A DNA stretch of 64,000 nucleotides from RFPW01 sp040401595 (GTDB lineage: Bacteria > Pseudomonadota > Gammaproteobacteria > Burkholderiales > Burkholderiaceae_E): assembly GCA_040401595.1 (NCBI GenBank), contig JBBAOE010000008.1:62001-126000 (forward strand), written 5' to 3'. The notes below the pieces were generated by a model. That model was not told the DNA's origin, did not search any database, and worked only from the letters and a program-made list of their open reading frames with translations. The position numbers and the translations under genes are program-made. Below, one piece after another: positions 56,421-64,000 of the stretch. The first letter of the stretch is position 1. Every line of letters starts with the position of its first letter.

Positions 56421-56846
56421 TCAGCGCGAATGAATCGCCATGGCGGGGAAAAAGAATGCAATCTCGGCCGCGGCGGTTTCCGCGGCATCCGAACCATGCA
56501 CCGCGTTGGCGTCAATGCTCCGGGCAAAGTCGGCGCGGATCGTGCCTGGCGCTGCTTTTTTGGGATCGGTTGCCCCCATCAGATCACGATTCTTGGTGAT
56601 CGCGCCCTCACCTTCCAGAACCTGCACCATGACGGGACCGGAGATCATGAAATGCACGAGGTCAGCGAAGAAAGGCCGCTCGCGGTGAACGCCGTAAAAC
56701 GCCTCTGCATCGGCCTGGGAAAGCTGCATCATTCGGGCCGCGATGACTTTCAGACCGGCTTCTTCGAAGCGGGACAGAATACGACCGATGACGTTGCTAG
56801 CGACAGCGTCGGGCTTGATGATGGATAGGGTGCGCTCGATGGCCAT
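56421..56846 (-). CDS. ndk: Nucleoside-diphosphate kinase
   Basis: Enzyme of 141 aa that balances NTP pools. The start AIERTLSIIKPDAVASNVIG, the phosphohistidine in SIDANAVHGSDAAETA and the GATDPKKAAPGTIRADF segment are all present. ATG 56846 fits the family; upstream in-frame residues to 56960 do not. It is the first gene of the ndk-rlmN-rodZ-ispG-hisS-yfgM-bamB-der series. Confidence 0.97.
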   Translation of the reverse strand: MAIERTLSIIKPDAVASNVIGRILSRFEEAGLKVIAARMMQLSQADAEAFYGVHRERPFFADLVHFMISGPVMVQVLEGEGAITKNRDLMGATDPKKAAPGTIRADFARSIDANAVHGSDAAETAAAEIAFFFPAMAIHSR

Positions 56847-57159
56847 GCGAACTCCGAAATTCGTTGACGTTTCAAAAGGAAAGCCTTGGAGTTTAACATG
56901 CAGGTACCCTCTCCTGCCTCGGCGCGCCGAACGACGAGACCCAATCCATCGGCAATCCATCGGTTTGCTCAGCGCCAGGTTCTGCAGCGGGGCGACGTAC
57001 CCAGGCTCAGGCGTTCGCAGGCGCCTCGAACAACATCAGAGCAGGCTTTGTAAGCCCGGAACGCACTCCCCGACCGACGCTTAGGGCAAGTCTCGACTTG
57101 AATGGTTTGAGGCGGTGCTCTAGAGTCCGCACATTCACAACTTGAGGGTTCACTCCACC
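56847..57159. other. Divergent intergenic region, ndk and yccA-type gene
   Basis: About 310 bases. It holds a direct repeat CAATCCATCGG twice in a row (56942-56963) and a good sigma-70-like promoter for the plus-strand gene at 57098-57126. The ndk promoter is not clear. Confidence 0.55.
57098..57126 (+). promoter_or_regulatory. Probable sigma-70 promoter of the Bax-inhibitor-1 family gene
   Basis: TTGAAT at 57098-57103 and TAGAGT at 57121-57126, separated by exactly 17 bases, precede the ATG at 57160 by about 33 bases. Each hexamer matches the consensus at four positions. Confidence 0.5.
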
Positions 57160-57858
57160 ATGGCTTTTGAGAACAACCACCCGATGTTCGCAACTCGCGG
57201 TGCGCTCGTCGGGGCATCCAGAAACCGCGTACTTCGCAACACCTATGCGCTGTTGGCGCTGTCGATGGTGCCTACCGTGTTGGGCGCCTTTGTAGGGGTG
57301 CGCACCGGGTTCTCGCTGTTGGCCGGCAGCCCGTTCATGGGCGCCATTCTCTTTATGGCAATCGCGTTTGGCTTCTTCTATGCCATCGAGCGGACCAAAG
57401 ACAGTGGCTTCGGGGTCGCCCTGCTGCTTGCCTTCACCTTCTTCATGGGGCTGATGCTGTCGAATCTGCTGTCGCATGTGTTGGGCATGGGCAACGGGGG
57501 GCGTCTGATCATGGCGGCCTTTGGCGGGACTGCGGTGATCTTTAGCGCGATGGCGACCCTTGCAACCGTCAGCAAGCGCGACTTCTCTGGCCTCGGCCGG
57601 TGGATGTTCGTCGGCATGCTGGTCGTGATTGTTGCCGGCCTGGCCAACATCTGGCTGCAACTCCCGGCACTCATGCTGGCGTTGTCTGTGATCGTGATCG
57701 GGATCATGTCCGCATTCATCTTGATCGATGTCCAGCGGGTCCTGAACGGTGGCGAGACCAACTACGTGACCGCGACGCTGTCGATCTATCTGAGCATCTA
57801 CAACATCTTCACCAACCTTCTGTCGTTGCTTGGCATCTTCGGCGGCGAGCGCGAGTAA
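57160..57858 (+). CDS. Bax inhibitor-1/YccA family membrane protein
   Basis: Seven-segment inner-membrane protein of 232 aa; hydrophobic segments alternate throughout, and the C-terminal block SAFILIDVQRVLNGGETNYV followed by ATLSIYLSIYNIFTNLL is diagnostic. E. coli YccA inhibits FtsH; whether this member does so is not known, but FtsH modulators hflK and hflC are in this window. GAGG lies 12 bases before the ATG. Confidence 0.93.
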   Translation: MAFENNHPMFATRGALVGASRNRVLRNTYALLALSMVPTVLGAFVGVRTGFSLLAGSPFMGAILFMAIAFGFFYAIERTKDSGFGVALLLAFTFFMGLMLSNLLSHVLGMGNGGRLIMAAFGGTAVIFSAMATLATVSKRDFSGLGRWMFVGMLVVIVAGLANIWLQLPALMLALSVIVIGIMSAFILIDVQRVLNGGETNYVTATLSIYLSIYNIFTNLLSLLGIFGGERE

Positions 57859-57909
57859 AACGCAACGGGTCGGCGGAGAGGCCGGCCCATCGTCGACGGG
57901 CGCGAGGAA

Positions 57910-59394
57910 TCAACTGGGCAACGCAGAGATATCGACTGCGTCGAGCACCGCGATGGACTCAACGTGTGAGGTCTGGGGAAACATGTTGACGACCCCAGCC
58001 CCGCTCAGTTCCCAGTAGCCCGACTGAACGAGAATCGCGCAATCCCGAGCGAGCGTCGCCGGATTGCAGGACACGTAGACGATCCGTTTGGGCCGAACGA
58101 CTGCGGGCTGCGCTGGCGATTCAAGCCCTTGCGCCGGCGGCGGCCGGTACGCGAGAAGTTGTACGACCGCCAGAGCCCCCTCCCGCGGCGGGTCAATCAG
58201 TAGCCGATCAAATGGCCGCTCGCCATTGAGCGTGGTCCAGCGCTCAACACCCCATTCGAAGAGATTCTCAACGGCAAACTGCACCCGGTCCGCGAGTCCA
58301 TTGCAGCGGGCATTCTCGGTCGCACGCGCCACCAGGGCTGAACTGCCTTCGATGCCCACGACGCTGGCGGATCGGGTTGCCAGCGGTAGGGTGAAGTTAC
58401 CCAGACCACAAAACAGATCGAGAACACGATCGCCGGGCTGAGGATCAAGCAGTTGCAAGGCCTTGGCGACCAGAACCTGGTTGATCTGATGGTTGACCTG
58501 GGTGAAATCGGTCGGTCGGTACGGCATGACCACGCCAAATTCAGGCAACCGATACGAGAGTCGGGAGTGCAAACCGACATCCGCCGGCGCGGGCAGCGCA
58601 GAATCGTTGGGCTGGGGCAGACCACTGGCAAAGAGCGCGACCGTATCCGGACCCTTCGCCTGAAGCCAGATCTCCAGGCGATGCAGGGTGGCGAACGCGC
58701 GCAAACTTATTTCATCCCGCGGCGAAGGGGGCTCCAGCACCCGCATGACCAGAGCAATGACGGCGTCATCGGCGCTCTCATCAGGGCGTTCAAGATCTGC
58801 CCCGATCGCGAGCTCGATCTGCGGCAGGCGCTCCCGAATATCAAGATCTCCGACCAGAACCCGCAGCAGGGGCAAGAGCGCGGACATCCGATCCGGCAGG
58901 ACTCGACATTCTTTCATGTCGGCCACATAACTCGATCCCCGCTCATGAAACCCCACCAGAACGCCGCCCTTACGAGGGACGTAACGCACCGACAGTCTTG
59001 CTCGGAAGCGGTAGCCCCATTGCGGGCCACTGATGGGACGAAAAATCTGCTGCGAGCGCACACGCCCAAGGTGCCACAGGCTGTCCTCCAGCGTGCGCTG
59101 TTTGACGGCCACCTGAGAGCGGGCGGCGAGGTGTTGCATCGAACAACCGCCGCAATTACCGAAATTCGGACAGAGCGGCGCCTCGCGCGCCGCTGAGGGC
59201 GCAAGCACTTCGACCAGTTCCGCGACCTCGAACTTGGGCTTGCGCCGCACGGTCCGGCTCCGGACCCGCTCGCCGGCTAACGCGTCGCGCACAAAGATCA
59301 CCTTACCGTCGCGATGGCTCACGCCGCGCGCCTCCTGATCGAGCGATTCGATCAGGAGGGGTTCAGGGTCGACCGGAAAATCTGTTTTGCGCAT
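57910..59394 (-). CDS. rlmD: 23S rRNA (uracil-5-)-methyltransferase RlmD
   Basis: Methylates U1939 of 23S rRNA. The protein, about 494 aa, has an N-terminal TRAM domain (LDQEARGVSHRDGKVIFV), a 4Fe-4S cluster with the cysteines of CPNFGNCGGCSMQHL and KECRVL, the SAM fold LDLFCGLGNFTLPL, and the catalytic Cys in VYVSCNPATLARD. ATG 59394 begins MRKTDFPVDPEP. A Pro/Ala-rich insert precedes VVRPKRIVYVSC. Confidence 0.94.
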   Translation of the reverse strand: MRKTDFPVDPEPLLIESLDQEARGVSHRDGKVIFVRDALAGERVRSRTVRRKPKFEVAELVEVLAPSAAREAPLCPNFGNCGGCSMQHLAARSQVAVKQRTLEDSLWHLGRVRSQQIFRPISGPQWGYRFRARLSVRYVPRKGGVLVGFHERGSSYVADMKECRVLPDRMSALLPLLRVLVGDLDIRERLPQIELAIGADLERPDESADDAVIALVMRVLEPPSPRDEISLRAFATLHRLEIWLQAKGPDTVALFASGLPQPNDSALPAPADVGLHSRLSYRLPEFGVVMPYRPTDFTQVNHQINQVLVAKALQLLDPQPGDRVLDLFCGLGNFTLPLATRSASVVGIEGSSALVARATENARCNGLADRVQFAVENLFEWGVERWTTLNGERPFDRLLIDPPREGALAVVQLLAYRPPPAQGLESPAQPAVVRPKRIVYVSCNPATLARDCAILVQSGYWELSGAGVVNMFPQTSHVESIAVLDAVDISALPS

Positions 59395-59439
59395 GAAGCC
59401 CCGAAGCACCGGGTCGAGCGTGGGTCCTACCGTCCAGAC

Positions 59440-60297
59440 TTAACGCGGTGGCAGGATCGGGATGGGGTCAACCGGACGACCTTGACGGCGCACTTCAAAG
59501 TGCAGCTTCGGGCGATCCGAATCCGTATCGCCCAGCTCCGCAATGCGTTGACCGCGAACCACCGAGGCGCCTTCCTTGACCAGGACTGCCCGGTTGTGTG
59601 CATAGACCGAGAGCAGATCCGCGGGGTGCTTGACGATGATCAGATTGCCGTAACCGCGAGGGCCCTGCCCGCTGAAAATCACCTTGCCGTCGGCCACTGC
59701 GATGACGGGATCACCAAGCGTTCCAGAAAGCGTAATCCCCTTGGTCTTTCCCGGCTCGAACGCTTGCAACACCCGTCCAGCCGCTGGCCAGACCCACACC
59801 GATTCGGGCTCGGCGGGCATCGGGCGGGGTTCCACACGATTTTCAGCCCGCGCCTCTGGCGCCGCATTCTGGCTGGATTTCAGGCCAGAATCCGAACCGA
59901 GTGCCGCGCCAGTCCCTGGGTTTGGCGCCGCGCCCAATCCCGGAGATCCACCCCGCGGCGGCGTAGCGCCCGGCGTGCGCAGGGGCTCAAGCACCAGGGG
60001 CGTGGTCTTGATACCGGAGCCACCCGGCATCGGCGAACCGATTCCTGCAACGCCAGCATCCGTGGCCGGTTGTGCCGGCTTGTCGAACGCAGCAGAACCG
60101 GCAGACCCGGAAAGAGCTGATGGGGCTGATAGGGCTGATGGGCGGCCGGTCCCGGGCGCGCTTGGACCAGCACCCGGCCGAATCCCCTGCTCAGATGCCA
60201 GCACCCCACGTGCACTCCGATTCTCGATGGGAGCCTGCCCCCCACCCGCACAACCGGCCAGCATCACCACAAACCCCATCCAAACTTGGTATTTCAC
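59440..60297 (-). CDS. nlpD: NlpD-like lipoprotein with LytM domain but no LysM
   Basis: Lipoprotein of 285 aa. Signal peptide ends in lipobox MLAGC. A long Ala/Gly/Pro/Ser linker (20-165) includes a PSALSAPSALS tripeptide repeat. The LytM (M23) domain follows with KGITLSGTLGDPVIAVADGK, GYGNLIIVKHPADLLSVYAHN and LHFEVRRQG. The first metal motif is degenerate (Thr/Leu where HxxxD is needed), as in NlpD, which activates amidase AmiC and does not cut itself. The LysM peptidoglycan-binding domain found in most NlpD proteins is absent. GTG start overlaps the pcm stop (GTGA). Context surE-pcm-nlpD supports the name. Confidence 0.85.
   Translation of the reverse strand: MKYQVWMGFVVMLAGCAGGGQAPIENRSARGVLASEQGIRPGAGPSAPGTGRPSALSAPSALSGSAGSAAFDKPAQPATDAGVAGIGSPMPGGSGIKTTPLVLEPLRTPGATPPRGGSPGLGAAPNPGTGAALGSDSGLKSSQNAAPEARAENRVEPRPMPAEPESVWVWPAAGRVLQAFEPGKTKGITLSGTLGDPVIAVADGKVIFSGQGPRGYGNLIIVKHPADLLSVYAHNRAVLVKEGASVVRGQRIAELGDTDSDRPKLHFEVRRQGRPVDPIPILPPR
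60115..60141. repeat. 9-bp tandem repeat in the nlpD linker
   Basis: Three 9-base units, AGCTGATGG, GGCTGATAG and GGCTGATGG, encode the PSA/LSA tripeptide repeat on the minus strand. Confidence 0.8.
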
Positions 60298-61025
60298 GCC
60301 GTTCCCTCACGTAATGGCACAAATCGCGCATCCTCAAGAACCGTCAAGCGCCAGTCTTCTTGACCCGCCCGTTCAACCAGGTGCAGTGCCTGCTCTTCCC
60401 CGCCCACTGGTGCGATCAGCCGCGCGCCAATGGCCATCTGATGCAATAACGCCTCAGGCAGTTCGATTCCAGCCGCCGCAATCACGATAGCGTCAAACGG
60501 AGCGACCTGAGGCAACCCTTCCCGACCGTCGCCAAACGCCAGCCGAACATTGGCCAGGCGCAGGGGCGCAAGATTTTTGCGCGCGGTTTCATGCAACCCG
60601 CGAATCCGTTCCACCGAATAGACCTCACCGAACAAACGAGCCATGACCGCTGCCTGCCAACCACAGCCCGTCCCGATTTCGAGGACCCGCGCCCGCTTTC
60701 GGATATCGGTCGTCATCTGGGCGCTCACGGCCGTCAGCATGGTGGCAACCACAGTCGGACGCGAGATCGTCTGTTCATGCCCGATGGGCAATGCCACGTC
60801 TTCATAGGCGCGGCTGGCGAGTGCCTGATCCACGAAACGGTGTCGCTCCACGCCCCCAATCGCTGACAAGACAGCCGCATCCCGAATCCCAGAGGCGCGC
60901 AAGCGATCGATCATCCGCGAACGGGTGCGATCCGACGTCAGTCCCAGGCCGGCAGGCGGCGCGAGATCAACGACGCCTCTCGGCACCGTACGACCCTGCG
61001 GATTCATCGGGGCTTTATCCGCCAA
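60294..61025 (-). CDS. pcm: Protein-L-isoaspartate O-methyltransferase
   Basis: Repairs isoaspartyl damage with SAM. The enzyme, 243 aa, has DVALPIGHEQTISRPTVVATM, the SAM motif VLEIGTGCGWQAAVMA and FDAIVIAAAGIELPEALLHQM. TTG 61025 has AGGTGG five bases upstream, within the end of surE, and is preferred; ATG 61007 is possible. It lies directly after surE. Confidence 0.94.
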   Translation of the reverse strand: MADKAPMNPQGRTVPRGVVDLAPPAGLGLTSDRTRSRMIDRLRASGIRDAAVLSAIGGVERHRFVDQALASRAYEDVALPIGHEQTISRPTVVATMLTAVSAQMTTDIRKRARVLEIGTGCGWQAAVMARLFGEVYSVERIRGLHETARKNLAPLRLANVRLAFGDGREGLPQVAPFDAIVIAAAGIELPEALLHQMAIGARLIAPVGGEEQALHLVERAGQEDWRLTVLEDARFVPLREGTA

Positions 61026-61802
61026 TCACTCCACCTGAAGATTCCATGGTGGCGCCGCCGGATTCGCCAGTCGCTCCTGAACCCAGGGCAAGGCTTGGCG
61101 GGCCGTGAGATCCACGTCCAGCGGGGTCACCGAAACCCACCCCTGTGCCGTTGCGTGAAAGTCCGTTCCTGGCCCTGCGTCGCGTGCCTCACCCGCGGGT
61201 CCAATCCACCAGATCGGCTCTCCGCGCGGATCCTGGCTGGCAACCACCGGCTCCGCTACATGCCGTTTGCCCAGACGCGTTGCGGCGATACCCCGCAAGT
61301 GATCCTTGGGCAGATTGGGAATATTCACATTCAACAGAGTTTTGGCCGGCGGATTCGAAGCCAGAAACCCTTCGACGACTTCGCGGGCGATCAGTGCCGC
61401 CCCGCTCAGATGAGCCCAGCCCCGGCCAACCAGCGAAAACGCGATGGCCGGCACGCCGAGCAGATATCCCTCCATCGCTGCCGCAACCGTACCGGAGTAA
61501 ATGGTGTCATCGCCCATATTGGCGCCATCATTGATGCCAGAGACCACCAGATCCGGGCGGTGGTCGAGCATGCCGGTGATTGCCACGTGGACACAATCCG
61601 TCGGGGTTCCATTGATGAACAGAAATCCGTTGGCGGCCCGACGCACCCGTAGCGGGCGGTCAAGTGTCAGGGAGTTCGACGCACCGCTGCGATCGCGCTC
61701 GGGCGCGACCACGGTGACCTCACCCAGTTCCGCCATCGCCTGTGCGAGCGCAGCCAGGCCTGGGGAAAAATAACCATCGTCGTTGCTGATCAGAATACGC
61801 AT
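61026..61802 (-). CDS. surE: 5'-nucleotidase SurE
   Basis: Metal-dependent phosphatase for nucleoside 5'-monophosphates, 258 aa. The signature MRILISNDDGYFSPGL with the metal-binding DD pair, VVAPERDRSGASNSLT and LVVSGINDGANMGDDTIYSGTVAAA are complete. It is the first gene of surE-pcm-nlpD. Confidence 0.96.
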   Translation of the reverse strand: MRILISNDDGYFSPGLAALAQAMAELGEVTVVAPERDRSGASNSLTLDRPLRVRRAANGFLFINGTPTDCVHVAITGMLDHRPDLVVSGINDGANMGDDTIYSGTVAAAMEGYLLGVPAIAFSLVGRGWAHLSGAALIAREVVEGFLASNPPAKTLLNVNIPNLPKDHLRGIAATRLGKRHVAEPVVASQDPRGEPIWWIGPAGEARDAGPGTDFHATAQGWVSVTPLDVDLTARQALPWVQERLANPAAPPWNLQVE

Positions 61803-61841
61803 GCACGCATTCTAGGCCACCCGGCCCTTGCCTGCTCTGGA

Positions 61842-62306
61842 TTAACCGGTCGCAGGCCAGTCACGGATGTAGGCTTTGAGCATCCGGTTCTCGAAACTCT
61901 GCGCCTCCAGGACTGCACGTGCCAGATCGTGGAACGATATAACGCCCAATAACAGGCGCTCATCCATCACCGGCAGATAACGCTGGTGGCTCTCGATCAT
62001 GATTCGACGCAGCTCATTGATATCCATTTCTGGCGTGGCAATGATCGGCTGTGCATTCATCACTTCGCGAACAACGATCTCGGCGACGGGCGGCGTTGGC
62101 CCCGTCCGATGTTCGCGCTGGCGAGATGCCAGCACCTGGATCACCTCCCGAAATGTCAGCATGCCGACCAAGCGACCACGTTCCATCACCACCAGTGAAC
62201 CGATGTCGTGTTCAGCCATCACCATGACCGCTTCGGACAGCATCGCCTCGGGAGTGACCGTATAAAGAGTGCTTCCCTTGACTCTCAGGACCTCACGCAC
62301 TTGCAT
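61842..62306 (-). CDS. CBS domain-pair protein
   Basis: Protein of 154 aa made of two CBS motifs and little else: the first (about 1-60) with DIGSLVVMERGRLVGMLTFRE, the second (about 80-140) with VMNAQPIIATPEMD, QRYLPVMDERLLLGVISFHD. Such stand-alone pairs bind adenosyl nucleotides and act as energy or redox sensors; the partner is unknown. It is probably a single-gene unit. Confidence 0.9.
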   Translation of the reverse strand: MQVREVLRVKGSTLYTVTPEAMLSEAVMVMAEHDIGSLVVMERGRLVGMLTFREVIQVLASRQREHRTGPTPPVAEIVVREVMNAQPIIATPEMDINELRRIMIESHQRYLPVMDERLLLGVISFHDLARAVLEAQSFENRMLKAYIRDWPATG

Positions 62307-62396
62307 CGACTTCTCCTCCCAAACTGTTCTGGACGATTGCCTGCATTGTGTGCGCAGACGCTGGGTTTGACTACCGCGTTCAATTAACGACCGCGT

Positions 62397-63542
62397 TCAA
62401 GCCAGACGCCTGACGAGCAGCGCACACGCCAGACCCAGCACACTGGCTACGGCCGCGCCCCACCACATCGCGGCGGGACCGAAGGCCTGCCAGAGCCAGG
62501 CTGCGCAGAGCCCGCCCGCAGTTCCGCCGAACCCATAGGCAACGACGGCATAGACCGCTTGAGCACCCGCCTGGGAACGGTTCCCGAACCACCGATGCAA
62601 CATCGCGACCGATGCGCTGTGGTGTACCCCAAAGGTCAGGGCATGCAGCAATTGCGCCAACACCAACCACCCAAGGTCCGCGCCCGCCCAGGCAATCAGG
62701 ACAAACCGTAATACCGCCCCCACGAAACTTGCCACCAGCAAGCCCGGAATTGCAAAGTGATCAAAGAGTCGACGTTGACCCAGAAACAGTCCGATCTCGG
62801 CCGCGACCCCGACCGCCCAAAGCACCCCGATCGCCGTTCGGGAGTATCCCAGGCGTTCAAGATGCAGCGAATAAAACGAGTAGAGCGCAGCGTGCGCAAA
62901 CACCATCCAGAACGCCGCGAACAACAAGACGATCGCGGCGGGCTTTAGCCAGCGCTCACGGGGCCGAGAGGCGTCCCGCACTGCGGGCGCAACAGCCACA
63001 GCCGGAATCCATAGCGTGACCAGTAACAACAACGCTGCGAGCGCCGCCATCCACTGCGGCAACCGATGGATTCCGACCAGATCGAGCCAGGGTCCGGTGG
63101 ATGCGACGGCACTGATGAAACCCACCGAGCCCCAAAGCCGCACCTGCCCATAGCGGCCCGGATCACCGCGCACCAGCCCCAGCGCGAGCGCTTCAGTCAG
63201 CGGACCCTGGGCACTGGTTGCAAAAAACAGAAGCAGCATCACCACAATGAAACCCGGGTAACCCTGTGCGAGCGAAAGCGCCAGCGCACACGCAACGGTC
63301 GCCAAGGCGCTTAACCGTAACAACTGAACATGGCGACCCGAGCGATCCGCTAACCATCCCCAACACGGCGGCGCGACGATGCGCAGAGCCTGTGGAAGCG
63401 CCATCAACACCCCAATCTGGGCGATTGACATGCCCTCGGCTGCGAACCAGAGCGCGAGGTAGGGGGAAAAAGCGCCGACGAACGCGAAATAAGCAAAGTA
63501 AAGCGCTGCGACCGAGCGCAGGCGAAGCCCCGGCAGAATCAA
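62397..63542 (-). CDS. MFS transporter, HcaT/PPP (MFS_1_like) type
   Basis: Twelve-segment permease of 381 aa. FAYFAFVGAFSPYLALWF at the first helix, CWGWLADRSGRH between helices 2 and 3, and GQVRLWGSVGFISAVAS place it with the MFS_1_like group that includes the 3-phenylpropionate permease HcaT. The substrate is unknown. TTG 63542 overlaps the aroC stop (TTGA), so it is coupled to aroC. In many Burkholderiales an MFS gene follows aroC in this way. Confidence 0.88.
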   Translation of the reverse strand: MILPGLRLRSVAALYFAYFAFVGAFSPYLALWFAAEGMSIAQIGVLMALPQALRIVAPPCWGWLADRSGRHVQLLRLSALATVACALALSLAQGYPGFIVVMLLLFFATSAQGPLTEALALGLVRGDPGRYGQVRLWGSVGFISAVASTGPWLDLVGIHRLPQWMAALAALLLLVTLWIPAVAVAPAVRDASRPRERWLKPAAIVLLFAAFWMVFAHAALYSFYSLHLERLGYSRTAIGVLWAVGVAAEIGLFLGQRRLFDHFAIPGLLVASFVGAVLRFVLIAWAGADLGWLVLAQLLHALTFGVHHSASVAMLHRWFGNRSQAGAQAVYAVVAYGFGGTAGGLCAAWLWQAFGPAAMWWGAAVASVLGLACALLVRRLA

Positions 63543-64000
63543 ACGCGCTGAGGCCCTGCAATGCGTGGCGTCGTCACGCTCACGTCACCACACTGCGCGC
63601 GGTGGCGCAGCGCATGGTCCATCAAGACGAGTAGCAGCATCGCCTCAGCGATCGGCGTCGCCCGGATACCCACGCAGGGATCGTGGCGACCCAGCGTTTC
63701 GATCGTGGTGGGCTGCCCCGCGAGGTCGATTGACTGGCGAGGAATTCGGATACTCGATGTCGGTTTGATCGCGATCGAGACCGTCACCGGTTGACCGGTC
63801 GAAATGCCACCCAGGACGCCGCCAGCGTGGTTGCTGCCGAACCCGTCAGGGGTGAGTTCATCGCCGTGCTCACTACCTCGTTGGGTCACGCAGGCAAAGC
63901 CCGCTCCGATTTCGACCCCCTTGACCGCATTGATTCCCATCATTGCGTGGGCAATATCCGCGTCCAGTCGATCGAACAAAGGCTCGCCCAGCCCCACCGG
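63539..64000 (-). CDS. aroC: Chorismate synthase, C-terminal part (runs off the window)
   Basis: The visible 153 residues carry PVGLGEPLFDRLDADIAHAM, INAVKGVEIGAGF, the FMN-binding NHAGGVLGGISTGQPV and IAIKPTSSI, then GRHDPCVGIRATPIAEAML near the end. These are diagnostic of chorismate synthase, which makes the branch point of aromatic amino acid synthesis. The 5' part lies beyond position 64000. Confidence 0.95.
   Translation of the reverse strand, partial: PVGLGEPLFDRLDADIAHAMMGINAVKGVEIGAGFACVTQRGSEHGDELTPDGFGSNHAGGVLGGISTGQPVTVSIAIKPTSSIRIPRQSIDLAGQPTTIETLGRHDPCVGIRATPIAEAMLLLVLMDHALRHRAQCGDVSVTTPRIAGPQRV

Overview
The window reads as chromosomal DNA of a Gram-negative betaproteobacterium, most likely order Burkholderiales. 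The evidence is gene order as well as gene content: algZ-algR-hemC-hemD-hemX-hemY opposite argH; bamB-der-hfq-hflX-hflK-hflC-DUF2065-hisZ-purA; ndk-rlmN-rodZ-ispG-hisS-yfgM-bamB; recJ-prfB-lysS; and surE-pcm-nlpD. Lol, Bam and TRAP/Bug components indicate an outer membrane and periplasm. The DNA is GC-rich by eye and densely coding, with many 1-8 nt overlaps. No rRNA, IS element, prophage or CRISPR array was seen. The family cannot be settled from this sequence alone.

Layout. 0-5.7 kb (minus): an alpha-E/circularly permuted ATP-grasp pair, an orphan ParA-type ATPase and lolD-lolC/E. 5.7-12.1 kb (plus): RpfE-like protein, recJ, prfB with its programmed frameshift and lysS, with a cupin dioxygenase on the other strand. 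12.1-18.2 kb: nadE-glnB, an acyltransferase-like protein, a membrane H+-pyrophosphatase and a convergent soluble pyrophosphatase. 18.2-24.7 kb: heme operon led by a LytTR two-component system. 24.9-34.4 kb: argH, then an accessory block with a TRAP transporter whose receptor gene is convergent to its membrane genes. Next to it is an amidase/NodB-like hydrolase/Bug receptor/AtzG-like small protein operon. 34.4-41 kb: a sigma-54 activator with a degenerate receiver domain, rpoN, rlmB, rnr and tRNA-Leu(CAG). 41.1-57 kb: purine, histidine-regulation, HflKCX, Hfq, Der, Bam, HisS, IspG, RodZ, RlmN and Ndk genes, almost all on the minus strand and mostly coupled. 57-64 kb: YccA-type membrane protein, rlmD, nlpD, pcm, surE, a CBS protein, an MFS permease and the 3' end of aroC.

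Two 100-N assembly gaps (5257-5356 and 49211-49310) interrupt lolC/E and der. In both cases the sequence left of the gap is repeated exactly on the right (21 and 55 bases). Merging on that overlap restores one reading frame, so both genes are probably intact. Both gaps lie in 12-bp tandem repeats that encode tetrapeptide repeats in linkers. hemX has a similar array and nlpD a 9-bp version, so linker repeat expansion seems to be a habit of this genome.

The most interesting points are the amidase/AtzG-like accessory operon, the linker repeats, the sigma-54 activator without a phosphoacceptor, an hflX gene that seems to start at CTG overlapping the hfq stop, and shortened RodZ and NlpD proteins.
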